Positions 52,858 through 60,783 of a stretch of 64,000 nt of DNA are shown here, piece after piece. Origin of the DNA: Actinophytocola sp044466355 (lineage in GTDB: Bacteria; Actinomycetota; Actinomycetes; Mycobacteriales; Pseudonocardiaceae); assembly GCF_044466355.1 (NCBI RefSeq), contig NZ_JBITMQ010000007.1, positions 346,307-410,306 of the forward strand, written 5' to 3'. The number at the start of each line of letters is the position of its first letter. Position 1 is the stretch's first letter. The notes beneath the pieces are model-generated. The model had not been told where the DNA came from. It saw nothing but the letters and a program-made list of their open reading frames with translations, and ran no database searches. The position numbers and the translations under genes were made by a program.

Positions 52858-54073
52858 CGTCCTCGTAGTCCCAGTCGTCCGCCGGGTCGGCGCTGTCCTC
52901 GTCGTGGCCGGGCGCCGGTGCGTTGAACTGGGCGAGGAACGTGCTGTGGTCGGTGTCTGTGTCGATGTCGTTGCCGGTCAGGTCCGAGCTGGAGCTGGTG
53001 GTGATGACCTCGTCCGCGCCAGCCAGCCCACCGGACGGAGGCAGCAGGCTGTCGGGATTGCAGGCCGAGGCCAGCACCGCCGTGGCCTGTCCAGCGTCGA
53101 GCGGGGTGACCACGATCCCGGCCGGAGACAGCAGCTCGATCGCCTCACCGAGGCGGCGCACCAGGCGTGACTCCGCCGCCCGGCGCATCCCGGTACTGAT
53201 CTGCCCGTCTGCCTGCCTGCGGCGTTTGCCCGTCATCGACCGCAGCACCGCCACCGGGCCAGGCCCACCGAGCCCGTCGGTGGGGGCGGTGACCCCGAGT
53301 GGCTCGCGCAGCACGAGCAGCACCTGGCGGCGCAGCAGGTCGGACTGCTGGGCGAGCTGCACCAAGTAGTCGGCGTGCTCGAGCGCGGCGGCTTCCAAAG
53401 CGGGGTGTGGCAGCCCGCCCGCGCGCTCGCGCAGCTCGGCGATCTGGCCGGACAGGTCCAGCCGTTCGGTGCGCACGAGGACCTGGACCGGGGCGGTCAG
53501 CGAGTGCAGGTACCGGCCGAACGACGCGACCAGCGCCTCCTGTTCGTTCGGCGTTCTGAGCGCGAAGTTCACCGTCGAGGCGACCGCGACCACCGCCAAG
53601 CCGTCCGTACCGAGGTCGACCACCCCGGTCTCGGTGACCGCCTCGGCGGGCAGCCGCAGCGCCGACGGAGAGACCTGCTCGGGCTGCGGCGCGCGCCCTC
53701 GACGGCTGTTACTGCCGCGCTTGCGCTCGGTGTCCTGGTCGGCATTGGCGGTGAGCCAGGCCGGAGCTGGACGCACACCCTCGGGCGCGGCTACCCGGTG
53801 GCGCGGGGAGAGGCGCTGCCGGATCGCGGCGAGCAGCAGCTTGTCCATCGCGACGCCGTCACGCTTGCCCAAGGCGACCATCGCGGAGGCCGCGCCGACA
53901 GGGACAGCGAAGGCCAGGAACACCGGGATCGGCAGGAACGTGCGAGTTGCGAGCCAGACCAGGTACAGCGCGCCCCCGGCGGCGGCGAGGATAGCCAGTT
54001 GGCGCGCGGTCAGCGGGCCGAGCACGCGGTCGTGCATGTCGACATCGGCCGGTATACGCACGGGTGCGGTCAT
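52858..54073 (-). CDS. PrgI-like membrane protein of the transfer module, 5' exon
   Basis: The N-terminus of this protein is PrgI-like with two membrane helices (LGPLTARQLAILAAAGGALY; VFLAFAVPVGAASAMVAL), followed by about 300 cytoplasmic residues that resemble the N-terminal half of VirB4-type proteins (SCO6880-like). ATG 54073 overlaps the VirB6-like stop by 4 bp. Exon 1 ends at 52858 after DDWDYED; exon 2 (50293-50339) completes a 420-residue protein. Without splicing the frame runs into the intron and stops after three more residues (GAS), giving a 408-residue product. Confidence 0.85.
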
Positions 54074-56376
54074 GACTTCTTACCTCCTGGCTTGGGACTC
54101 GGCCGTGCCGCCGGTGGCGGTGGTGAGCTGGAGCGCGATGGCTTCGGCAGGTCCAGTGGCAACCGCAATTGCCCGCCGGTACGCGGCGCAGGGCGAGAGG
54201 CCGCTGCGCGTGGCGGCGACGGAGTAGGGCCGGGTTTGGGTGCCGAAGTTCGCCGCACTCCCTCCAGCGGCAGTGGGTACTGGCCGCTGCGGGTCGGCCG
54301 GTTGCCCTTGTAGGGGTCGAACGGCAGCTCTGGCTGCACGACTCGGCTCCGCGTGGGCGACGGGGCTGGAGGCGGCGGACTCGTTGGGCGCGGCACGCGA
54401 CGCACGCCGTCGAGTGGGAGTGGGTACTGGCCGCTGCGGGTCGGCCGGTTGCCCTTGTAGGGGTCGAACGGCAACTCCAGTTGCCTGCCGCGGCCTTTGC
54501 TGCTGGACGGTCGGCCGCCGGTGTCGGCCCCCGAGCCATGGACCGGAGGCGGAGTGGTGCGCTGGACGTCCAAGGGCAGCCGGTACTGCCCATCGCGGGC
54601 AAGGACCGGCTTGTTCTCCGGCCAGTCATCACCCAACGGCAGAGCCAGCTGACGGCCGTGCGCGGCCGACCGCTTCGGGCCAGGTTGGGAGGTCGGCTTC
54701 GGCTTGGACTTGCCTGTCGACCGGGTCCGGCGGACACCCGGCAGCGGCAGGATGTACTGGCCGTCCGCCGTGGTGTGCGGGTTGGCGTAGCCGTTGGACG
54801 GGTTGCTGCCGCTGCCGCCGCCCTTGCCGTTGCTGCCGCCCTTGCCGCCGCCACCTCGGCGGGGCGTGTGGCCCCCGCCGCGACCGCCCAGCAAGCCGAA
54901 GGTCTTGTAGGCGAGGTAGCCCCTGGCCAGCGACCCGATCAGGGACCGGCCGCCTCCACCGCGAATGGACGAGAGCACCCAGAACGGGATCTTGAACAGG
55001 ATGTACATCAGTGCGAGGGCGACCAGCAGGTTGACCAAGCCGGACACGGTCGGGCCGAAGATGGTGAACCCGCCGGGAGCGAGGAACACCTTCATCGCGG
55101 TGATGAGCGTCAGGCTCTGCCCGACCTGGATCGCGAGGCAGCCGCCGTAGGCTTTCCACCACCAGTAGGCGATGCCCTCGGTCTGTGGCAGGGCGTGGAA
55201 CATCAGCGCCAGCGGCGCCCCGGCGATGAGGATGATGGTCAGTGCGACGCGCACCACGTAAGTGATGAGCAGCGCGATGAGCATCCCCGCGAGGAAGATG
55301 CCGATGAAGATGATCCAGATGCCGCCGTTGAGCGAGCCGAGCACCAGGTTGCGCAGCGTCTCGCCTGCGGAGTTCGCGTCGACCCCGCCGCCCATGATCG
55401 CGGCGACGAGTGCGTTGGCGATCTGGATGCCCTTGGTCGCCACCCACAGCGACAGCGCGCCGGCGAGGAAGCCGACAACCAGGCGCGGTGTTAGCTCCTT
55501 GATGGAGTGCCGGGTCTGGACGGTCTGGTAGCCCATCGCGATGACCCCGGCGATGAGCACGAGCAGGCCGTAGGAGATCAGCAGGATCTGCCAGGAGTTG
55601 TCCCACAGCTCGCCCACCCGCGGCAGCGAGTCCGGCATCGGCGTGGTCAACAGCGTCTTGGACAGCAAGTCCAGTAGCGGGTTGAGCGCCTCGGTGACGA
55701 TGCCCCGGAAGAAGCTGTTGATGGCCTCGGTGATGCAGGCACCGATGTCGGTGATCCCGCACTCGTCCTCGGGTTCCTCGCCCTGGCCGGGCTGTCCGGT
55801 GCCGGGGTTGGTCGGCGGTGGCGTGCTGGTGCCGGGCTGCGGGATGCAGCCCTCGCCCGTGCACGGCGGCGTCGACGGCGTGCTGGACTGGTTGAGGCAC
55901 TCGTACTGAAGCGAGCCGGGGAAACATGTGACCGAGGTGGGCGGCCCGGTGGGGATGGGCAGCGGCAGCCCAGTCGGGGGTGGTGGTGTGGTGGTCGGGG
56001 TGGGCAGGGTGCAGATCGGCGGTGCCGCCGGGCCCGCGCACGGGTCGGGGTCGACGGTCGGGATCGGCAGCGGTTGTGCGGCGGCGGCCGGCACGATCGG
56101 CGAGCCCGAGTCCGGGCCGAGGGCCGCGGCGGCGAGGGTGCCGCCCAGCAGGACGACCAGGCTCACCGCCAGCGCAAGCAGCGCCCGGCCGCGCGTCATG
56201 CGGGGCAGCCGCACCGCGCGGCGGGCCCGCCGGGGGCTCGCGGCCGGAGGCGCGAGCATCTCCCGGTGGTCCGCCGACTCTGGCGTGCCCTGCGTGCTCG
56301 CCGCCGCGGTGTGCAGCGAGTCAACGGTGGGGCCGACCGATGTGCGGCGCGTGGTGGGCCTGATCGACGGGCGCAT
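54070..56376 (-). CDS. VirB6/TrbL-like membrane protein with repeated QxxLPL tail
   Basis: This 768-residue protein has a signal-like helix (GRALLALAVSLVVLLGGTLA), an extracellular Pro/Cys-rich region, then about six membrane helices (residues 245-465; ISYGLLVLIAGVIAMG, IIFIGIFLAGMLIALL, LVALALMYILFKIPFW), as in VirB6/TrbL. After a Gly-rich linker, the C-terminal 230 residues hold repeated Q-x-x-L-P-[LF] motifs: GQYILPL, RQLALPL, GQYRLPL, RQLELPF, GQYPLPL (twice), QPELPF and GQLRLPL, including a near-perfect duplication of DPYKGNRPTRSGQYPLPL. Confidence 0.85.
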   Translation of the reverse strand: MRPSIRPTTRRTSVGPTVDSLHTAAASTQGTPESADHREMLAPPAASPRRARRAVRLPRMTRGRALLALAVSLVVLLGGTLAAAALGPDSGSPIVPAAAAQPLPIPTVDPDPCAGPAAPPICTLPTPTTTPPPPTGLPLPIPTGPPTSVTCFPGSLQYECLNQSSTPSTPPCTGEGCIPQPGTSTPPPTNPGTGQPGQGEEPEDECGITDIGACITEAINSFFRGIVTEALNPLLDLLSKTLLTTPMPDSLPRVGELWDNSWQILLISYGLLVLIAGVIAMGYQTVQTRHSIKELTPRLVVGFLAGALSLWVATKGIQIANALVAAIMGGGVDANSAGETLRNLVLGSLNGGIWIIFIGIFLAGMLIALLITYVVRVALTIILIAGAPLALMFHALPQTEGIAYWWWKAYGGCLAIQVGQSLTLITAMKVFLAPGGFTIFGPTVSGLVNLLVALALMYILFKIPFWVLSSIRGGGGRSLIGSLARGYLAYKTFGLLGGRGGGHTPRRGGGGKGGSNGKGGGSGSNPSNGYANPHTTADGQYILPLPGVRRTRSTGKSKPKPTSQPGPKRSAAHGRQLALPLGDDWPENKPVLARDGQYRLPLDVQRTTPPPVHGSGADTGGRPSSSKGRGRQLELPFDPYKGNRPTRSGQYPLPLDGVRRVPRPTSPPPPAPSPTRSRVVQPELPFDPYKGNRPTRSGQYPLPLEGVRRTSAPKPGPTPSPPRAAASRPAPRTGGQLRLPLDLPKPSRSSSPPPPAARPSPKPGGKKS

Positions 56377-56379
56377 CGG

Positions 56380-56907
56380 TCAGGCCCCCACGATGCCCTT
56401 GAGCACGGTGACGACCAGCGGGGCGAGGGCGGCCAGGCCGTAGCCGATCCCGGCGGCTTTGAACGCCTCTTTGGCCTTCTCCTGCTCGCCGGGGTCGCCG
56501 CCGCCGAACACCCGGCGGACCCCGCCGATGGTGAGGAACACCGTCGCCAGCCCGGCGAGGATGCCCATCAGCCAGTTGCGGATGTTGGTCAGGACCTCGT
56601 CGACGCTGCCCGCGATCGCGAGCACGACGGTGTCCGCGTGCGCGGTCGCCCCGGACGCCAGCAACGCGAGCGCGACCAGCTCGGCGACCAGGAGTACGCG
56701 TCGGCAGATGCTCCGCCGACGACCGGTGGACGCGGCAGAGATCGGAGGTGTGGTGCTGTCACCGTCCTGTGGGCGCACTCCGGCGCAGCTCGTGACGTGG
56801 GCTCGCAAGACCGCCTCGCGGCGGCCGAGTGCGGGTCCGCGGTTGGGCCGCCGGCTAGCGGGACGACGGTCGGTGTGAGGACGGACAGGGGTTCGGGTCA
56901 GGCGCAT
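56380..56907 (-). CDS. VirB2/TrbC-like pilin-type membrane protein
   Basis: The protein has 175 residues from ATG 56907. A long basic N-terminus leads to a signal-like helix ending GATAHADTVV (near residue 82), then two membrane helices (NWLMGILAGLATVFLTIGGV; GYGLAALAPLVVTVLKGIVG) around a polar loop with GGGDPGEQEKAKEAFKAA. This two-helix pattern is typical of conjugative pilin-like proteins. It overlaps the upstream regulator by 10 bp. Confidence 0.8.
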   Translation of the reverse strand: MRLTRTPVRPHTDRRPASRRPNRGPALGRREAVLRAHVTSCAGVRPQDGDSTTPPISAASTGRRRSICRRVLLVAELVALALLASGATAHADTVVLAIAGSVDEVLTNIRNWLMGILAGLATVFLTIGGVRRVFGGGDPGEQEKAKEAFKAAGIGYGLAALAPLVVTVLKGIVGA

Positions 56908-57932
56908 CGCGACACTCCCGGAGTCGAGCCCGACAGCCGCTGCGGCTGGGCGGGCGAGGAGGTGGTGTGCGCGGGGGTGGCTGGTCTCCTCCCGCACCCC
57001 TGAACTCCGGAAAATCGGCCCTGCGGGGACACGCGATCGCTGACTTTCTTCGCCGCGTGCGTGCGCAGATCGGTCACGGTGTGTGACTGCTCGGTCATCC
57101 CGGCCGAGTGCTGGGCGGCTGCGGTGATGGTCACCGCGTCTGCTACCTGGGCGGCCAGATCGCGCTCGTTGCCATCGGCGTGTGCGGCGTCCGGGGCGTC
57201 GTCGAGCAAGTAGGCGACTAGGCGGCGTTCGGCGCGCTGGCGCGCCTTCTTCGCCGCCTGATAGGACAGGCCGCGCTCGGTCGCCGCGTCGGCCAGCGCG
57301 ACACCTTCCAGGCGGGTCGCGCCGATCAGTTCCGCCTCGACGGCCGTGATCGCGCCCTCGGCGACCGCGCGGGCAAGGACGAAGTCGGGATGGCCCCACG
57401 GGGGCGGCGGCAGCGTCGAGCGGAACCCGTGCCCCGAAGGCACCGGCGCGTCGAGCGCCTCGCGCACGGCGGTATGCCCGGCGCGGTAGGCGGCCCACCG
57501 CAGCCGCAGCATGATGCGCGGCTTGCGCAGATCGACCTCGCCGAGCTCGGCGACGAACCCGGCCAGCACCGCGGCGTGGATGTCGCTCGGGTCGCCGGCG
57601 AACTTCGCCGACAGAGTGGCGGCGATGGAGGTCAGTGCGGGCAGCGCGACCCCCACCGCGCCGACGGTCCACACGCTGCCCTCGGTACGGGCGAGCAGGA
57701 CCAGATGCGCCCACACCGCGTCCCGCAACGCCTGCGGGCAACGGCGACGCAGCAGCCGGTCGCGCACCTCGTTCAGCGGCACCCGTCGTGCCGGGAGGCC
57801 GGGGAACAACCGGCCGTCGACCGACACCGGATACGGCCCGGCGACCAGCCACTCGAACGCCGACCGGGCGGCATCCAACGGCATCGAATCGCGCTCAAAA
57901 CCAGAGCGCGGAATGGCGTACTGCGAAGTCAT
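56898..57932 (-). CDS. sigma-region-4-like HTH regulator of the transfer operon
   Basis: The protein has 344 residues from ATG 57932 with CAGGAG upstream. The central region is helical and Ala-rich. LADAATERGLSYQAAKKARQ followed by RAERRL (about residues 225-250) resembles a sigma-70 region 4-type HTH. The C-terminal tail contains KKVSDRVSPQGRFSGVQGC, whose DNA belongs to the 57-bp repeat found again at 58349. As first gene it probably regulates the transfer operon and the divergent methylase operon. Confidence 0.7.
   Translation of the reverse strand: MTSQYAIPRSGFERDSMPLDAARSAFEWLVAGPYPVSVDGRLFPGLPARRVPLNEVRDRLLRRRCPQALRDAVWAHLVLLARTEGSVWTVGAVGVALPALTSIAATLSAKFAGDPSDIHAAVLAGFVAELGEVDLRKPRIMLRLRWAAYRAGHTAVREALDAPVPSGHGFRSTLPPPPWGHPDFVLARAVAEGAITAVEAELIGATRLEGVALADAATERGLSYQAAKKARQRAERRLVAYLLDDAPDAAHADGNERDLAAQVADAVTITAAAQHSAGMTEQSHTVTDLRTHAAKKVSDRVSPQGRFSGVQGCGRRPATPAHTTSSPAQPQRLSGSTPGVSRCA
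56995..57051 (-). repeat. 57-bp repeat, copy A
   Basis: On the minus strand it reads GAAGAAAGTC ... GGAGTTCAGGGGTG. It matches copy B (58349-58405, plus strand) at 46 of 57 positions without gaps. It lies inside the end of the regulator gene and about 90 bp upstream of the pilin-like start. The codon frame is the same in both copies. Confidence 0.8.
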
Positions 57933-57991
57933 GGAATGGCTCCTGAAGCGAGTCGAAATCAACGACTCGATCAGGACGCCACAGGGGGTAG

Positions 57992-58200
57992 CACCAAACT
58001 CTTACCAAACTGGCACAGAACTAGCACCAGCGAGGCACCGATGATCTTCGCAGATCATTCCGCGGTGATCCAGTGATCCACTTTGTGCCTGTTGTGGATC
58101 AAGAACGCAAGAAATCAAGATCAACTATGTGGTGACGGTAATACACTGCTACCTGCGAAAACAGGGGTGCGGTAATAGTTTGGTGACAGCTTGGTAAGAG
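57992..58200. promoter_or_regulatory. divergent repeat-rich region (possible origin or operator)
   Basis: CACCAAACTCTTACC at 57992-58006 and its near-identical inverse CACCAAACTATTACC at 58171-58185 (minus strand) are each next to a further CTCTTACCAA(A/G)CTG unit. Between them are hairpins ATGATCT/AGATCAT (58041-58058) and TGATCCAC/GTGGATCA (58074-58101). The whole 57933-58456 stretch is AT-richer than its surroundings and separates two divergent operons. An origin of transfer or replication, or a shared operator, is plausible. Confidence 0.6.
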
Positions 58201-58348
58201 CTGCAGTCAGGTCGCCACCCTCGGCAAACAGGCTGTCGACATCTGGCGCGAACCCGGCACTTATCCCGACTCTAGGCGCCAAGCTTTTTCCGCGTGCGCG
58301 CACGCGCATACGCACCTCTTCGCTTTTCAAACCCACCGCCAGATCGGA

Positions 58349-58405
58349 GAAAAAAGTCGGCGGTTACGTGTCCCCAAAGGGCCTGTATTTCGGAGTTCAG
58401 GGGTG
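58349..58405 (+). repeat. 57-bp repeat, copy B
   Basis: It is about 81 percent identical to copy A and in inverted orientation. It lies about 50 bp before GTG 58457. An open frame here would read EKKVGGYVSPKGLYFGVQGC, similar to the regulator's tail, so copy B may be a remnant of a second such gene end or a shared leader element. Confidence 0.8.
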
Positions 58406-58456
58406 TCATCAGCGCCTCACATCGCCAGGCGCACCCAGCCTGTGAAGGGGACACCC

Positions 58457-59563
58457 GTGACCCAACCCGACCACTCCCGCCGCCACTCGCCCCGGCGGCG
58501 CAGCACCTCCCGGACGGACTCCACCCACCCGGCTCCGCCGCGTCCTGGCCGTCGCCGGGGCGGGGATCGCCGGCCGTGGCCGACCGCCCCGACCACCACC
58601 CGCCGTAGCCCCGGCAAGCCCACCCCGGACACCACTCGCTCGCGGTCCCGCGGCTCGGCTTCGACCCCCACCCCGGCGACAGTCTGGACTGCCGGGCCCG
58701 CCCCGATCGACCTCAACGCCGCGTGGCCCCCAGCGCTCGTGGAGAAGATCGTTACCTCGTTCAGCAAGCCCGGCGCACGCGTCGTGCTGCTGGCCTGGCC
58801 GACCCCGAGCAACGACCGCCCGAGGCTCGCCGCGGTGGGCTCCGACGGCGTCATCGACCACGCCCCCGGAGCCGAGCCAGACCCCGAACTGGACGATGCC
58901 CTCCACGCCGTGGAACACCTCGACCGCACCGCGCGCGTCGAGCGCGTCCCCGTCGACTCGAACGCGACCGGTCCCGCCTCCCGCCCGTTCTGGGCTGACC
59001 TCATCGGCGACTCGAGTCCGGCTCCCGCAACCGTCCCGACAGCACCGGCGGCCCCCGTCGACCCGTCCCCATCGACCGGCCCGCTGGCGGCATCGGACAG
59101 CGCGGACCTCATCATCACGAGCCTGCGCCCAGAGCACTCCGGCGACTCCTCCGCCGACCTCGTGGCACTGTTCGCCGCCCGCCTGCTGAGCGTCGGCGGC
59201 ATCCTCGTTGTGATCACGCACTGTGACTGGACGGCGGGTGAGCTGACCGACCCGACCGGGGCGGTGGTGACCGCCGGGCAGAACGCCGACCTGCTCTACC
59301 TCCAGCACATCGTCGCCGTGCACCTCCCGGTCCGCGACGGTCGCTTCCACCTCACCGACGAGCACCCGGACGGCAACACGAACGACGGCAGTGCTGGTGA
59401 TCCCGAGGCCCGCGCGCGGCACCGCGCCGAGGTGCGCGGGCTGCCCGCCCCGCATCGGCGCATCCACTCCGACGTCCTGGTCTTCGCCCAGCCGCACGAC
59501 CACCAGCCGCCGTCTCTCTCCCCGCCGAAGGGCACCGCCGAGAAGGACGGAGACCTCCGATGA
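58457..59563 (+). CDS. methylase-fold protein lacking the catalytic motif
   Basis: The protein has 368 residues from GTG 58457. The first 70 residues are Arg/Pro-rich. Then segments GARVVLLAWPTPSNDRP, DSADLIITSLRPEHSGDSSA and LLSVGGILVVITHCDW follow the order of a Rossmann methyltransferase, and RIHSDVLVFAQPH resembles the C-terminal strand of the next gene's product. The catalytic S/D-PP-Y is replaced by TSLRP, and motif I is not clear. It is probably an inactive partner of the methyltransferase encoded immediately downstream (4-bp overlap). Confidence 0.65.
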   Translation: MTQPDHSRRHSPRRRSTSRTDSTHPAPPRPGRRRGGDRRPWPTAPTTTRRSPGKPTPDTTRSRSRGSASTPTPATVWTAGPAPIDLNAAWPPALVEKIVTSFSKPGARVVLLAWPTPSNDRPRLAAVGSDGVIDHAPGAEPDPELDDALHAVEHLDRTARVERVPVDSNATGPASRPFWADLIGDSSPAPATVPTAPAAPVDPSPSTGPLAASDSADLIITSLRPEHSGDSSADLVALFAARLLSVGGILVVITHCDWTAGELTDPTGAVVTAGQNADLLYLQHIVAVHLPVRDGRFHLTDEHPDGNTNDGSAGDPEARARHRAEVRGLPAPHRRIHSDVLVFAQPHDHQPPSLSPPKGTAEKDGDLR

Positions 59564-60783
59564 CCAGCGCCTCGAACTCCGCCTTCGCGCACCCCGGCCC
59601 GCATCGCCAGGAAGGCACGCCCGTGACGCACGATCCCGCCACCCGGCCCTCTGCCCCCACGCACGCCAACACCGTCGATGCCCCCGTGGACGGGGTGTCC
59701 GACGAGCCGACGCAGCGCATCCCGCAGGCGCTCATCGCCGCGCTCGACACCCCGCCCACCCCTGTGGACAACCCTGTGGATGACTCCGCGAAGACGGGGG
59801 CGCATGACGAGCGCTCGCAGCCGCCCGCAGTGTCGGTGTGGACGACCGCACAGGCGTCGCCGGCCGCGCAGCGCAAGAACAAGTACGTCGCCGAGTCGAC
59901 GGCGCACCCGGCCAAGATGCTGCCCGAGGTCGTCCGGCACGCGGTCGCCCACTACACCCAGCCGGGCGAGTTGGTGCTCGACCCGATGTGCGGCATCGGC
60001 ACCACCCTCGTCGAAGCCGTCCGCCTCGGCCGCCGCGCCCTCGGCGTGGAGTACGAACCCCACTGGGTGGAGGTTGCGAAAGCGAATCTCGACCTCGCGC
60101 GAGAGCAAGGCATCGACCACGACGCGCAGGTGTTCCATGGCGACGCCCGCCAACTCGTCACCCTGTTGCCGCCCGAGTACGTCGGGCAGGCAGCGCTGGT
60201 GGTGACCTCCCCGCCGTACGGGCCCTCTACACACGGGCAGGTATCGGTGGCGCCCGGTGAGGGGGTGCAGAAGTACCACCACCTCTACGGCAACACCCTC
60301 GACCGCGGCAACCTCGCGAACATCGGCCACCACCGCCTGCTGGCCGGGTTCACTCGCATCCTCGCCGCGCTGCGCACCTTCCTGCGGCCTGGGGGCTACA
60401 TCGCCATCACCATCCGCCCTTGGCGCGAACATGCCGAGCTGATCGACCTGCCGTCGCAGATCCTCGCCTGTGGTCGCGCGGCCGGACTGATCCCGGTGGA
60501 GCGCGATGTCGCGCTGCTCGCGCGGGCCGCTGAGACCGATCTGGTGGCGCGCGGCAGCTTCTTCCAGCGCGACTTCATCCGCAAACAGCGCGAGTCAGGG
60601 CTGCCGCTGCACCTGATCGCCCACGAGGACGTGCTGGTGTTCCGCACCGCCCTGCACAAGACCGCCAGCGCGTCGTCGGCGAGGGTGACCGGCCTTCCAC
60701 GGCGGCGCGGTTCAGCCGCCGGCGGCTCCCAATTGGCGGTGAACCGGAGTGGCGGCTCGAGCGCGGGGAGTCGGGCGGCATGA
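59560..60783 (+). CDS. DNA methyltransferase of the N4-cytosine/N6-adenine class
   Basis: The protein has 407 residues. AESTAHPAKMLPEVVRHAVA precedes motif I LVLDPMCGIGTTLVEAV (138-154); LGVEYEPHWVEVAKAN follows, and the catalytic motif is VVTSPPYGPS (214-223), a TSPPY typical of the beta-class N4/N6 enzymes. HEDVLVFRT closes the domain. The first 100 residues are disordered. No target-recognition domain or cognate nuclease is seen, so it may be an orphan modification enzyme or act with the degenerate partner upstream. Confidence 0.88.
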   Translation: MTSASNSAFAHPGPHRQEGTPVTHDPATRPSAPTHANTVDAPVDGVSDEPTQRIPQALIAALDTPPTPVDNPVDDSAKTGAHDERSQPPAVSVWTTAQASPAAQRKNKYVAESTAHPAKMLPEVVRHAVAHYTQPGELVLDPMCGIGTTLVEAVRLGRRALGVEYEPHWVEVAKANLDLAREQGIDHDAQVFHGDARQLVTLLPPEYVGQAALVVTSPPYGPSTHGQVSVAPGEGVQKYHHLYGNTLDRGNLANIGHHRLLAGFTRILAALRTFLRPGGYIAITIRPWREHAELIDLPSQILACGRAAGLIPVERDVALLARAAETDLVARGSFFQRDFIRKQRESGLPLHLIAHEDVLVFRTALHKTASASSARVTGLPRRRGSAAGGSQLAVNRSGGSSAGSRAA

